Shown in pieces: positions 10,150 to 21,044 of a stretch of DNA of 64,000 bases (the first letter of the stretch is position 1; each line of letters starts with the position of its first letter). The stretch spans positions 5,911,001 to 5,975,000 of the forward strand of contig NC_083688.1 in assembly GCF_033118175.1 (NCBI RefSeq). Reading direction: 5' to 3'. A model generated the notes under the pieces. It did not search any database. It saw only the letters and a list, made by a program, of their open reading frames with translations, and was not told the origin of the DNA. This DNA comes from Dama dama (lineage: Eukaryota > Chordata > Mammalia > Artiodactyla > Cervidae). The position numbers and the translations under genes are program-made.

Positions 10150-10415
10150 CAATCGGAAGGACGGAGCAGCTGTATTCAGTTCCCAGCTCGCCACGTACAG
10201 GCTGTGTGTTCTCAGGCTGATTACTTAATTTACTGCTCCCGTTACTGCCACTCGATCTGTACCTGTACCTGTTACTCTTTCCTCAATCGTACCATGAGGG
10301 TGATGATCATAGACACCCTCGAAAGCTAATGAGGGCTAAATGAGATTCTACGGGCAGAGCCCCTGACACACAGAAGGTTCTCCACAGGTACTGGCTACAG
10401 TTACTGATGGTGAGC
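10150..10415 (+). repeat. MIR SINE, near full length
   Basis: Forward MIR: 'cttactgccactcg...' region then 'gtacctgttactctttcctc', 'accatgagggtgatgatc', and the 3' end 'gccctg...cacacagaaggt'. Confidence 0.65.
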
Positions 10416-10444
10416 TGTCATGGGAACTGGGGTGCTGTGATGCT

Positions 10445-10615
10445 GCAAGACCACTCAAACTCTCACACGCTCGAAACCCACCCAAAGTCTTGATAAAATG
10501 CATCTTCAAGTGCAGCAGGCCTGGGGTGGCACCTGAGAGTCTGTTTTTCTAACATGGTCCCTGGGGAAGTTGATGCTGCTAAAGTGGGCTAGGGGCCACA
10601 CTTTAAGCGGCAGGG
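10445..10615 (+). repeat. MER5A hAT-Charlie fragment
   Basis: Characteristic 'ggcctggggtggcacctgag', 'tttctaacatggtccctggg' and 'gatgctgctaaa' are present, with the 3' 'ccacactttaa' end. Confidence 0.75.
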
Positions 10616-11164
10616 TTAGGAGCCCTGGTTCAGTCTGTTAATCTGCTGTGAACTAGAATTCTCTTGACCACCGGCGGCGGTCAGTACAGGAGCTGGGAGC
10701 TGGCGAGCGCTCGGTGACGACCCTCTTGCTGTTATTGTTGTGGTCGTGGTCATGTGAGGACGTTCTGACGGTGATGCTGAGCGAGTTCACGGGCAGACAC
10801 AGGCAAGGGCAAGGGGTGGGGGGTCCCTCTCCCCGACGCCGAGCACCCCTTGGCTCTGAGCACCGCGGGCCCAGCTCCCATCTCCCCTCCACATGCTCGC
10901 CTTTCTGGTCTCCTGCTGACAACGGGCACCAGGTGCCCTTCCTTTACCCCCCCGCCCCCACAACCCAACACACACACACAAATACACGCCCTCCTTTCAG
11001 AGCAGGCTGAGAGCTGCGTTTATTTTTGCACGTAGCCAGGAGGGATTCTCATAGACAACCCTGTTGGCCAGATGCAAGAGGAAAGGGTGTTTGTTCAAGA
11101 AATCCAGCAGGGCCCACCCAAGCAGGGACACCCACAGTGAGGGGGCCTGGCAGAGCAGGAAGCA

Positions 11165-11300
11165 CCCTGGGTGAAGAGTCAAGAGCTCCTAGCTCCACGC
11201 CGACCTCGGAATCCGACTCACTGTGTGACCTCAGACAAATTGCTACCCTTCTCTGAGCCTCAGACTTTCCCACAGAAGGAAGGATTTGCACTAGATCAGC
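11165..11300 (+). repeat. MIR SINE fragment
   Basis: Forward MIR: 'agagtcaagagctcctagct', 'actcactgtgtgacctcaga', 'ttctctgagcctcag'. The following 60 bases resemble a MER5 piece. Confidence 0.65.
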
Positions 11301-12320
11301 CGCATCAGACTCACCTTGTGACAGAGATTCTCAGACCTTCCCCAAGCGTACTGCTCAGGAATCTAGGAGGGCTTGTGCTCCCCATAGGGAAGGAAAGAAA
11401 ACTTATTACCAGGTCACTGATAGGGAGGATGCAGAGCGCAGGTCCCCTGTCACACCTCACTTATCCAGTATCCTCACCTGTACAGACCGTGGCCAGGGCC
11501 CTAAGGGAACAAAGGAGGCTAGAAGCAGACGTGTCACCGCTCAGAGAGCCCGGAAGATTCATGCTTATCAGATGAATGAATGAAAGCAAATGTGTGTTTG
11601 TTAACAAAATTAATCGGTAAATCTTTCTTACTCCAGAGAGCACAGGGTTTGGAGACAGATGCCCATAATATAGGGTCAGTAAATAGCTGTTGAATGGAAG
11701 GGAGAAAGGCAAGGTAGGAGGAATGTCAGAATCAGGTCCTGCCCACAATGAAAGGGAATGCGATTGTGTTTCCTAGGCCCCTGGGACCATTTCCTTGGGA
11801 AGACCTGGCATGTCCAAGGGAAATAGAGACAGGAAGGTGGGAGAAACTTAGCTGAGATGATGAATGTCACACGGACATTAGCCCATTTAATGGGCTACCC
11901 CTCTCCCCACCCTCGATGTGGGCTTATCACCCTCACTCAGAGGTAATGAGACTGGGGCTTATTCCTCAATGATGCAGAGAGAACTGAGCCCTTAGTGACT
12001 CCAAGGCGATGCACCAGCAGGGAGTGGGCACATCGGAAGGAACACATTTTCTTGGAAGCCTCTGTCCTCGCTTCCATTCCAGATCTTCCTGCCTCCCCAC
12101 CCCACTTTCCCCGTTGTCTTTTGCAGATTCTCCCCACCTGTGCCATCTTGCCACGTATTTGTCCCTACAAGCTCTTGCAGCATCTGGGGAAGCAGGGAGA
12201 ATGCAAACAAGCTGACGGCAGAAAGAGGGCAGGAGAGGCCCAGCCTACAGAGCACCTCCCGGGCGTCAGGCACCGCGCCCGACACTTTATGAGCCTGCCC
12301 TCACTGGCTTCTCACGAGAG
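11300..12320. other. intergenic sequence, nothing coding seen
   Basis: Mostly non-repeat sequence with short MIR/L2-like scraps (for example near 11660-11700) and a 19-bp near-perfect palindrome at 11879-11897. No gene is supported. Confidence 0.55.
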
Positions 12321-12329
12321 CCCCGCTTG

Positions 12330-12490
12330 GTCCCGGGCCAGCTTTGCCACGTTCTGGCTGGGTGACCTTGGGGCGAGGAAGTCAGCTTGACCCTAAGCTT
12401 TTGTTTGCTCGGCTGCAAGATGGAGCTGTATCAGCTAATATTGGTGCGAGTGCTAGATGAGCTAGTGCGTGTAAAATGCCCGCCTGGGGT
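12330..12490 (+). repeat. MIR SINE
   Basis: Forward MIR: 'gctttgccacgttctggctg', 'ggtgaccttgg', 'tcggctgcaagatgg' and the 'gctagtgcgtgtaaaatg' 3' segment. Confidence 0.65.
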
Positions 12491-12521
12491 GTAGTATGCA
12501 AACCACCAAGAGTGATTTGGG

Positions 12522-12712
12522 GGAAATTCCTTGGCAGTCCAGTGGTTAAAACTCCACCTTCCAATGCAGCAAGGGGTGCTGGTTCAATCCCCGGTCGGGA
12601 AGATCCCACAGGCCTCCTGGCCAAAAAGCCAAAACATGAAACAGAGGCAATATTGTAACAAATTCAATAAAGCCTTTAAAAAGAGTCAACATAAAAAGAT
12701 GTTTTTAAAAAG
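12522..12712 (+). mobile_element. CHR-type tRNA SINE
   Basis: Head 'aattccttggcagtccagtg', B-box 'ggttcaatccccg', then the long tail 'attcaataaagcctttaaaa' typical of this subfamily. Confidence 0.85.
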
Positions 12713-12714
12713 AG

Positions 12715-12803
12715 GGGGGCACTCTCTGTTCCCCTTCTGATGTCTATGTCAGAAGATTTCTCTGCCCCTTTTCACTGTAATAAAACTTCTGCCACACAAG
12801 AAA
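12715..12803 (+). repeat. possible LTR 3' fragment
   Basis: A short piece with 'gatgtctatgtcagaagatt' and 'cactgtaataaaacttctgc' resembles the polyadenylation part of a ruminant endogenous retrovirus LTR. It is followed by an A-run. No coding sequence accompanies it. The family assignment is from memory of the motif and is weak. Confidence 0.3.
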
Positions 12804-13329
12804 AAAAAAGTCTTCTTAAAAAAGAGTGGTTTTTATTAAGAACTGCATGCCACACCTGATACACAGTAGATCCACAACAATGACGAGCATCCTCATCTGA
12901 AGAAAGAGACTATTGGCTGTTGTGGGGTTTGGAGAAGCTGCAAGAGGCAGACAAGCTTCGGGGCTCTTAAGCCCTGAGCCCATCTTGGGACAAACTTCCG
13001 CATCTGCCCCCAGCCTGGGTTTGCAGCGGGCGTGTGGGCTGGCCCGCGGGGCGGGCTACAGGCTCTGGTTCCTGAGTTCACACCTCTCTGGGCAGCCCTC
13101 CCCCTAGGCACAGGTTTCCTCTGGAGAGACAGCTGGGCCCTCGTTAAAAAGTCGTGTGCAGACCTTGTTTGGAACACGTCAGCTAATGTGATTAAAGGCA
13201 GGACATAAATGTCAGCCTCGCCGGGACTGCCCCAGCTGGTTTCCGGAGAAGGAGACCTGAAAAACGTGTCTTTATTCCTCCTGTTTCTTGGGGCTGGAAG
13301 CCAGTACAGGGTCTGCAAGAGGTGGCAAG

Positions 13330-13430
13330 GGAGACAGTCTGCCCCGCAACCAGGCCAGTAATTGTGTGACCTAGAGTCACCTAGGCTCTTTGAACCTTTT
13401 TTTCTCACTTGTTAAAAAAAAAAAAGAAAA
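13330..13430 (+). repeat. MIR SINE fragment with A-run
   Basis: Forward MIR core 'aattgtgtgacctagagtca', 'ctttgaacctttttttctca', followed by a 12-13 base A-run at about 13413. Confidence 0.5.
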
Positions 13431-13900
13431 CCCCTAATCTGTGCGCTGAGGGCTATTCAGAAGAAAAGGATAATGCTTGTATGGTACCCAGCATAGACGT
13501 TGGGGAATGGAGCTTTGTCTGGAGAGATGCTCAAAGAATGTCCCGTGAATTGGACTCAAGTGGTAAGTCTTCGAGATTCTTAGTAAAAGGACATTAAAGA
13601 GTTAATGTAGGCAGAGTAGGATGAGGGTGTGCTGGTTCCAGAGTCATTGACTCACTGTGACCTCAGGTAAGTGACTCTACTCTTTGGGACTATAACAGGT
13701 GGTGGGGTGATCCCTGGCCTGGCCAGCCCTACCTTCCAGAGCGCTGTCATGAGACCCAAGCCTGCCTGCCCAGGTCCTTGCTAGCCCTGGTGGTCAGGGC
13801 ATAGAACTACTGAGATTCTAGATGCTCCCGAGGCCTGGATTTCAGTCCCAGCCCCTTTCTGGACTGAGCACCTGTTACGGCCCCAGCGCTTCCAAAAGCA
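13430..13900. other. intergenic sequence, nothing coding seen
   Basis: A weak MIR-like stretch is present at 13630-13690 ('gactcactgtgacctcaggt'). Otherwise no recognisable feature. Confidence 0.5.
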
Positions 13901-14014
13901 AGTTGGTGCAAAACAAGGGCCCTGAACAGGGAGCTAGAGACCTGGGTTCAAGTTCTGGCCTGAGCAACCACTTGCCTGTGGTTCCCCCTCCTCCTTTTTT
14001 TTAAGTCTCCCTCT

Positions 14015-14168
14015 CACTTTTATTTTTTGGCTTCACTGAGTCTTTGTTGTAACTCGAGACTTCGTTGCCCCAAGGCGTGTGGGATCTTAGTTCCCAACTG
14101 GGGATCAAATCTGCACCCGCTGCATTGGAAGGCGGATTCTTAGCCACTGGACCAGCAGGGATGTCCCT
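14015..14168 (-). mobile_element. CHR-type tRNA SINE
   Basis: Reverse copy: 'tattttttggcttcactgag', 'gtgtgggatcttagttccca', 'cttagccactggaccagcag'. It splits a forward MIR (left half about 13900-13980 'acctgggttcaagttctggc', right half 14180-14260 'gcctcagtttccccatctgt'). Confidence 0.88.
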
Positions 14169-14559
14169 GGCTTTCCCTCTTGAGCCTCAGTTTCCCCATC
14201 TGTAGCATGAGAAGAGCTGGACCAGGGGAATCTCTGGGTCATCTTGGCTCGGGGACCTCGAAATCTCTTCTAGGAAGTGAAAGAGTGGCTGGGACTAGGA
14301 GAGGGGTGGTTTAATGATTAACCAAAGGGCAGAGCTATGTGGGGGGAGAAGCCCCTGGACGCTCTTGGAGCGCCCCAGCCAGGCTGAAGGAAAAACCCAG
14401 AGCCGGAAGCAAGCTCACCAGGCTGCAGCCCCAAACACCAAACAAAGGTGGGACCCGCATGCCAGACCCAGGAACGGCAGGATGAGGGGAGGGAAACGGA
14501 CCCTCACTGACTGCTCCTTAACCTCAGAAGAAGAGAAGGATAGCAGCTAGCATTGGCTC

Positions 14560-14720
14560 TGCTCCTCCTTTGTTCCAGGCTCCGTTCTAAGCACTTTCTA
14601 TACCTTAACATGTTTGAGTCCCATGAGGCAGGTACTATTATTAAACCCATTTCACAGATATGGAAACTGAGGTACAGGGAGGCTACATAAGTTGGCTAAG
14701 ACAGAGCTGGGACACGGACT
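14560..14720 (-). repeat. MIR SINE
   Basis: Reverse MIR: 'tgttccaggctccgttctaa', 'gaggcaggtactattattaa', 'atggaaactgaggtacaggg'. Confidence 0.75.
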
Positions 14721-14725
14721 AAGCC

Positions 14726-14817
14726 AGTGTGGCCCTTGAGCTGTTCTTTTGAAGTATCAATGATGAAAAATCATTTAATGAGCACCTAGAGTGTACCGGG
14801 CTCTCTGCTAGCTTCTG
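14726..14817 (+). repeat. inverted duplication, left arm
   Basis: These 92 bases are the reverse complement of 15140-15231 with five mismatches (about 95%). The arm covers both a MIR 3' end ('gagcacctaga') and about 50 bases of non-repeat sequence, so the match is not just two oppositely placed MIRs. Weaker similarity extends some 30 bases further left. Confidence 0.88.
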
Positions 14818-14945
14818 TACCACATGAGCTTCCATTCATTGTAACAGCCTCTTTACAAGGAAACATTTTCAGTAATCATGTTTTGCAGATGAGGAAATAA
14901 AAGCCCAGGGTGATGAAGAGCTCCCAGGAAAGTGGCTGAACTGGT
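14760..14945 (-). repeat. MIR SINE
   Basis: Reverse MIR: 'taatgagcacctagagtgta', 'cattgtaacagcctctttac', 'gttttgcagatgaggaaata'. Confidence 0.7.
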
Positions 14946-15139
14946 AATCTGACCCAGATCTGAGTCTAGAGCCTGCGGGTGCCCCTGCTACGCCATCAGG
15001 CTGGACAGGACTCTGCCCCAGAAACCCCAAGGGGGTCCGAAAGCCGGTGTCTGAAGGAAGACACACCCAAGGCGGTGTGGAATGTGACAAACGCCCTCCA
15101 GGCCCCACTCCGGGGCCAGAGAGGAGGGAGTCAGAGAGT

Positions 15140-15231
15140 CAGAAGCTAGCAGAGAGCCCGGTACACACTAGGTGCTCATTAAACGATTTTTCATCGCTGA
15201 TACTTCAAGAGAACAGCTCAAGGGCCACACT
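15140..15231 (-). repeat. inverted duplication, right arm
   Basis: Reverse-complement partner of 14726-14817, separated by a 322-base spacer. The MIR-like part reads forward here ('cactaggtgctcattaaacg'). Confidence 0.88.
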
Positions 15232-15354
15232 CTCTTGTCCATGTCCCGTGACCTAGTCAGCTAGCTCGTGGGGACACCCCCTGAAAGGAGGCTTGGGAGC
15301 TCCAGAGAGCTGTTGTGAGCTTCACAGGGCATTGGCGTTGAGGGGAAAGGTCTC

Positions 15355-15560
15355 TTTATTGAGCACTTGCTGTGTCCCATGTACTACGCTGAATTCTTCT
15401 GTCTTCCTTGTCACCTGTGACAAGGGCGTTTGTCACATTCCAACTTCATCTGACACCGTCAGTCATCATCCTCGTTTTACAGATGAAGAAACTAAGGCTC
15501 AGACAGATGCAGTCGCTAGTCCAGTATGGCTTGACTTAGCAGGAGTCAGGCTCAGGTCCG
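15355..15560 (-). repeat. MIR SINE
   Basis: Reverse MIR: 'attgagcacttgctgtgtcc', 'ttacagatgaagaaactaag'. It contains the 19-bp element at 15423-15441 that is inverted relative to 15079-15097. Confidence 0.65.
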
Positions 15561-17090
15561 TGGGTCTCAAAGCCAGTGCCTCTTCCACAGGGTGCACGCT
15601 CCCATCCGAGCTCAAGCGCTCAGCCCACAGCCAGTCCACGGCGGGCACGCCCGGAGCGGAAGCCCACCCTGTGCCCTCCTGGTTCGCTCCCGGGCCCGTG
15701 ATGGGTTAACTTCCCTGAGGCCCCGGGTCATCCCTGTCAGTCTCCCATCCTCTCCCGTGCGTTATGAGGACCAGACCTGCTCCTTGCTCCGGGCAGCTGA
15801 CAGGTTCTCCGCTCCGTGGTTCGTGCTCCAGATATTAAATTACTCATAAAATATTTGGCCTGTCCCCAAAGCGACTGCCGCCTCCTCCCCGTGCCCGCCG
15901 CTCACCGCCCACTTACAAGGTCAAGTTCTTCAGTGGGGCGTGGGGGTGGGGAGGAGGAGGCACTCAGAATATGAACCGAACTTCATCTGACATGAGCCTA
16001 CAGTGGGTGTCAGAGAGCCCAGGAAAGAGGGTTGGATTTTCCAGAGGAAGGGAACACATCTGTGAGCGCCCCCCATCATTCTGGGTTCCCCAGATCTGAC
16101 CTGAGCCACAGGACTGCTCCCCCAAACCCTGATCCTGCAGGCTATGAAGAATTCAGAACTCCTGACTTCCCCAAGGCCCTCAGGACAAGGCCAAGGGTGA
16201 CCTGGAATAGGTTCCCATTGTTTGAGGGGCAAGTGGTCTCTCCTTGCCTCCTTCCTCCCCCCTCAACTCGGTTGTCATGGCAACTGCAGTGGGGGGCAGG
16301 GGCCTGGACTGCTCAGCTCCTGGCCAGGCTACCCAGCATGCTCCGCTTTCACCCAGTTTTCTCCCTCGCTGCCCTTCGGGCAGACAGGGGCTGGGGCCCA
16401 CCCGGCCCTGTCATCAGCCCGCTGAGGGTGCACACCCCAGGGCCCCCACCTCCAATCCCCAGTCTTCAAGGCGGGAGGCTTTCCCGCACAGCTCTCAAGA
16501 CTGGGACTTTCATGAAGATGGGTTTGACAGAGAATGATATGGGGGCTCTTTCAGGAGCCCCCTGGAGTTAATGAAGTCAGTTAAGCCCTGGGATTAGAAG
16601 GTCGGGGTCATGGGTACAGCCCCTGTTTGCAGAGTATCTCACCCCACCCCTGTCTCCCACCAGCTGTTTCAAAAATGCCAAATGCTGGTCGTCTAGGGAA
16701 CTGCAGAAGCTGTGGGGATGGGGTTCTGCAAGCCCCCTGCCAAGCACCTGCAGTCATGGTCCTCAGGGACAGAGCCCGCAGCCTGGACTTTGGGAGCCTT
16801 GCCTCACTCCTTCCGGTCTAACAGAGGACACGTTTTCATAATTAGTAAGGCCTGTTTTAGCAAGTGCTCATCCCCCTGGCCTGGGGTTTCATAAATTCAG
16901 CACACGACCACACCGGGTGTGGCCTCTGTCATGGTTCCGCCGTGTGGGCACACTGCCCCCGGGTGGCAGCCAGCACAGATGCCATGGAGGGTTTACTGAG
17001 CTCCCAGATGCCTTTCCAGTTTACATCCTTCTACCACAACCTATTAAATGTAATCTCATTTTTTTTTTTTTTTTTTACTATATTAAGGTT
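15561..17090. other. intergenic sequence, no gene seen
   Basis: Moderately GC-rich, largely free of recognisable repeats up to a T-run at about 17060-17077. Short open frames exist on both strands but none shows a protein family, and no splice-bounded coding exon is evident. It could hold regulatory DNA; none can be assigned by eye. Confidence 0.55.
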
Positions 17091-17091
17091 A

Positions 17092-17306
17092 CAGAAAGTG
17101 AAAGTGTTAGTTAGTCATGTCCGACTTTTTGCAACCCCATGGACTATAGCCCGCCAGGCGCCCCTGTCCATGGGATTTCCCCAGGCAAGAACACTGGAGT
17201 GGGTTGCATTTCCTTCTCCAGGGGATCTTCCCGCCCCAGGGATGGATCCCGGGTCCCCTGCATTGCAGGCAGATTGATTACTGTCTGAGCCACTAGGGAA
17301 GGTTCC
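17092..17306 (-). mobile_element. Bov-tA SINE
   Basis: Reverse full-length Bov-tA from 'gaaagtgaaagtgttagtta' to 'gagccactagggaaggttcc'. Lies beside a T-run. Confidence 0.92.
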
Positions 17307-17364
17307 AGGGATTTATCGATAGCTAAAGTTCGGCAGGCTTTAAACAAACTCCACATTTTGGCAG

Positions 17365-17600
17365 TAGGTAGCACTGACTCTGGGAGAACTAGATGCCTGA
17401 ATGCAAATCCTGGCTGGGCCACTCGCTTGCTGTATATCCTCAGGCAAGTCACTTACTCTCTCTGTACCTCAGTTCTTTCCCAGCAAAATGAAGATGGTAA
17501 AAATTATCTCCCTCATAAGGCTGCTTCGAGGACTGAACGAGGTAACGCACACAAAGTGCTTAGAACAGCGCCTGGTGCGGCATTAAGCTCTTTAAAAAAA
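17365..17600 (+). repeat. MIR SINE, near full length
   Basis: All MIR sections can be read in order: 'gactctgggagaactagatg', 'tcctggctgggccactcgct', 'tacctcagttctttcccagc', 'cctcataaggctgcttcgag', 'agaacagcgcctgg'. Confidence 0.8.
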
Positions 17601-17699
17601 TGCCAGTTATTAATATTTAAAGATGATGCATGAGAGCAGAGTTTCAAAAGTAATTTGCATCCTGAGATACACAGGCCTATCTTTCTCCTCTTGGTCTTT

Positions 17700-18760
17700 T
17701 ATCTGCTGATTCGTTTCAGGGCTGCACTGCTCAGACACCCATAATCTGTCCTGATGCTGCCTCCAGCTCCCTCAGCCCTGTGTTCAAGCCCGTATCCTCA
17801 TGCTTTACCTCCTACGTGTCCGTGGCAACCGTGTTCCCCCCACTCCAGACTCCTGCCACCTTGATCTCACCCCTCACCTCTCCAACTGTCCCCTGCTTCT
17901 CATCCTGCTCCTGAGCAGTCCCCTCCATGCAACCACAGCAACTTTTCTAAAACAGGTCATCCCTGCTCACACGCCCTCTGTGGCTCCCCAGCGCCTGCAG
18001 GTAAAGTCCAGCTCTTTAAAACCCAGTCTTTCTCCCCCGCCTCTCGCTCCAGCCTCGTATTCCTCCCCCCACCTCTGGCAGAATGCGCTGCTCTCGTCTT
18101 AGCAGCACCCTAGCAGTGCCCCCAAAGCCTCGGGCGCTCTCAGGCTCCATGGCCCGGGCAGGAGCTTTTCCTCATCCCCCATCTCCTCCCTCCCCCCACC
18201 CTGCACTCCCACCCACCCGCACCCTGTCTGCCTAGCTCCTGCCTGCTAAGACTCAAGATCTGGCAGCTGTCTCTCCTTCTCTGAGCAGCCCTTCCTGATG
18301 CCTCTGCAGCCTCCAGACAGGGTGGAGACACTTCTTTGGATGCCCTGAACCCTTCGCATGCCGGATGGGGTCTCTTGTGGTCCATCAGTATCCCTAGAAG
18401 ATGCCCCAGTACAGCAGGTCTTCTGTGAACCTCTGCAGAACACATGCAGGATGGCTACATTCTCCTAGTCAGTCTGCAAGGTCCTCTTCCAAGGTCCTCT
18501 TCCCCACCTTCTATGTTCCAGCCCCTTCTATTCATCCTTCCAGGCCTGGCTAAATGCCACCTCCTCCAAGAGCCTTGGATCCCCCTGGCACCCTGTTTCA
18601 GCCCTGCGTGAAATATTTCATTCCCTCCTCCAGCAGGCCATCACAGTGGGCCTGAACGCAACACCTAGAACTCTAGGGCTGAACCCCCAGGCCCTAGAAC
18701 AGCATCTGGCACACACTCAGAGCTCAAAACATATGTTGAAAGAAGGAACAAACAAATGAG
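17700..18760 (+). repeat. L2-like LINE 3' sequences
   Basis: C/T-rich segments carry L2 3' phrases ('ccctccatgcaaccacagca', 'ttccaggcctggctaaatgc', 'agaacagcatctggcacaca', 'atatgttgaaagaaggaaca'). Two adjacent copies or a copy with a gap are likely. A 13-bp direct repeat (ggtcctcttccaa) occurs at 18480-18505. Confidence 0.5.
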
Positions 18761-18778
18761 CAGGATTATAGTCTAGAC

Positions 18779-19330
18779 CAATGGTTCTCATCCAAGGTGA
18801 TTTTGCCCCTGGAGGACTTTTGGCAATGTCTGGAGACATTTTTGGTTGTCATAGCAGTGGGGAGGGGGTGCTAGTGTGGGGAGAGGCCAAGGAAATGGTT
18901 AAACATCCTACCATTTTCTCAGGACAGCCCCCACATCAAGAAATTATATGTCCCAACTTGTCAGTTTTGAGAGTCCCTTGGACAGCAAGGGCATCACACC
19001 AGTCAATCCTAAAGAAAATCAACCCTGAATATTTCTTGGAAAGACTGATGCTAAAGCTCCAATATTTTGGCCACCTGATGCAAAGAGCTGAATCATTGGA
19101 AAAGACCCTGATGCTGTAGAAGACTGAAGGCAAAAGGAGAAGGGGGCTGCAGAGGATGAGATGGTTGGGTGGCATCACTGATTCAGTGGACATAAGCTTG
19201 AGCAAACTGCGGGATACAGTGAAGGACAGGGAAGCCTGGCGTGCTGCAGTCCACGGGGTTGCAAAGAGTCAAACACGATTGGGCAATTGAACAACAACAG
19301 CACATCAGTACTGCCAAAACTGGGAGACCC
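18779..19330 (+). repeat. MER20 hAT-Charlie element split by BovB
   Basis: The MER20 5' part is clear at 18779-18965 ('ttggcaatgtctggagacat', 'acagcccccacatcaag'). Its 3' end resumes at about 19302-19330 ('catcagtactgcc') after a BovB insertion. Confidence 0.8.
18966..19301 (+). mobile_element. BovB LINE 3' end
   Basis: A forward, strongly 5'-truncated BovB of about 335 bases: 'gagagtcccttggacagcaa' to 'gggcaattgaacaacaacag'. It disrupts MER20. Confidence 0.9.
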
Positions 19331-19447
19331 AGGTCTTGTTACATACAAATCTATCCCCCAAGTATACTGAGGACCCTCAGAGCAGAGCCTCAGCTCATTT
19401 CTCTGGCTGCTCAGCACCCATCAGAGAGGAGGCACGGAATCAACAAT

Positions 19448-19636
19448 GTTTTAAATTTATTAACTAATTTCTTTATTTGGTTGTGCCCGGTCTGAGTTGT
19501 GGCCCTCGGGATCTTTCACTGTGGCATGCGAACTCTTAGCTGCAATGTATAGGACCTAGTTCCCTGAGCTGGGATGGAACTGGGCCCTCTGCATTGGGAA
19601 CATGGAGTCTTAGCCACTGGACCACCAGAGAAGCCC
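19448..19636 (-). mobile_element. CHR-type tRNA SINE
   Basis: Reverse copy with 'tttatttggttgtgcccggt' and 'cttagccactggaccaccag'. Direct repeats CAACAAT flank it at 19441-19447 and 19637-19643. Confidence 0.9.
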
Positions 19637-19649
19637 CAACAATTATCTT

Positions 19650-20760
19650 TTTAAGTAAACTCACTGGCAAGACCACTCCTGTTCTTTTCTCTGCCCAGCT
19701 ACCTCCTCTCACTTGGAGCCTGGCCTCAAATGAGGCTATTCCTGGGCCTCCAGGCTTCAGTTTGCTACATCCAACCAGTTTCTTTTGGCCTCAACCTTCC
19801 TTTTCTCAGGTCCTCCTGGTCCACACAGTCGCATGGAATAAGCAAGCAAGAAAGGATACCACATTTTCAAGATCACAGGGAGTTTTGCCAGGCGATGGGG
19901 TTCCTGGAAGCAAAGCCTGGTTGGCCATCAGAATCTGGGCCCGGCCCCCTCACAGACTGCCTGAGGGATCTCCCCAGTGAGCCCCAGGGGTGCAGCCTGT
20001 AGCTCAGGACTTCCTGCCCTGCCTGGAGCCTGGGTGCTCCCAGCCCTCCTGCTCACACGGGGGTGCGACTTCTCCAAGGGCACCTTGGCGACCCCTGCTG
20101 CACCCCTAGAGGCGGCCAAACAAGCGGCCTTTGTGGTCTGGGCGCGGGCTGCCGTGGGGAGCAGCACAAAGGGTGGGAAGAAAGGCGCCAATCCTCTTAG
20201 GACCCGCTGTGCGCTTTCCCACTGGGATCCATCTGCTCCCGGGGAGCCGGGCAGAGCCGGCGCCTGGCCCCGCCGCAGAAAGCAAGCAAAAGCTGCCGGG
20301 GAATGAAAGCTGGGCCCGGCCAGCCCAGATCCCCACGGCAAACACAGGCCTGGCCCGGGGCCTGGGAGGGGGCAAGGCTGATCCCAGGGGGAGAACACAG
20401 TTAAAAGCGCCGCCCCAGGAGGGGGACCCTGGGCTAATCCCCTCCTGCCCCGCGCCTTCCCTTCCCACACCCCTGCGCCTGGCTGGGACAAGGGATGGGA
20501 GGGGGAGGGACTGGGTCCTCTCCTGGGTCCTCTCTCCAGCTCCAGGCCCTCAGTGGACCCCTTTACATGCATCCCTTATCTTTTCCTAGCAGCACCCCAC
20601 TTTTTGAATGGGCTCAGCAAGGCTAAGTCACCCAGCTGCTTCATGGCAGAGCTGGGATCTCAGCTCTGGGTTGAACCTAAATTCGTTTACCCAGGTGGCT
20701 CTGAAGTTTGCTGAGCCTCTCTGCGCCAGGGCTCTACAACCATCTCCATTTCTTACTGCA
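19650..20760. other. intergenic non-repeat sequence
   Basis: No young repeat and no recognisable coding exon. The middle part is a CpG-rich block described separately. The last 100 bases run into a reverse MIR ('acacatggggaaactgaggc'). Confidence 0.6.
20050..20430. promoter_or_regulatory. CpG-rich non-repeat block (orphan CpG-island candidate)
   Basis: High GC with about 20-25 CpG dinucleotides by eye (for example 'gggcgcgggctgccg', 'gagccggcgcctggccccgccgcag', which is split here only for description). No gene start is recognised. It could be an enhancer or an unannotated promoter between C1QB and EPHB2; this is inference from composition only. Confidence 0.4.
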
Positions 20761-20835
20761 GCCCTTGGACACATGGGGAAACTGAGGCCCAGGAGCAGAA
20801 GGTGATTTACCCAAGGCCACAGACCAGGTAGAGCG

Positions 20836-21042
20836 TCCCTGGAGGCTCAGGTGGTAAAGAATCTGCCTTCAATTCGAGAGACCCAGCTTCGATCCCTGGG
20901 TTGGGAATATCCCCTGGAGAAAGGAACAGCTACCCACTCCACTACTCTTGCCTGGAGAACTCCATGGACAGAGAAACCTGGCAGGTTACAGTCCGTGGGG
21001 TCGCAAAGACTTGCACACAACCGAGCAACTTTCATTTTAACT
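20836..21042 (+). mobile_element. Bov-tA SINE
   Basis: Forward Bov-tA: 'ggaggctcaggtggtaaaga' through 'tcttgcctggagaactccat' to 'accgagcaactttcatttta'. It sits between a reverse and a forward MIR. Confidence 0.92.
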
Positions 21043-21044
21043 TC

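Noticed and set aside
12330..12490. Functional tRNA genes suggested by B-box-like motifs in many places
   Set aside because: All such motifs seen belong to MIR, CHR or Bov-tA SINEs and lack an intact cloverleaf.
19928..20572. A 214-codon - strand open frame in the CpG-rich block
   Set aside because: GC composition explains the lack of stops; low-complexity Pro/Gly/Ala product with no family.
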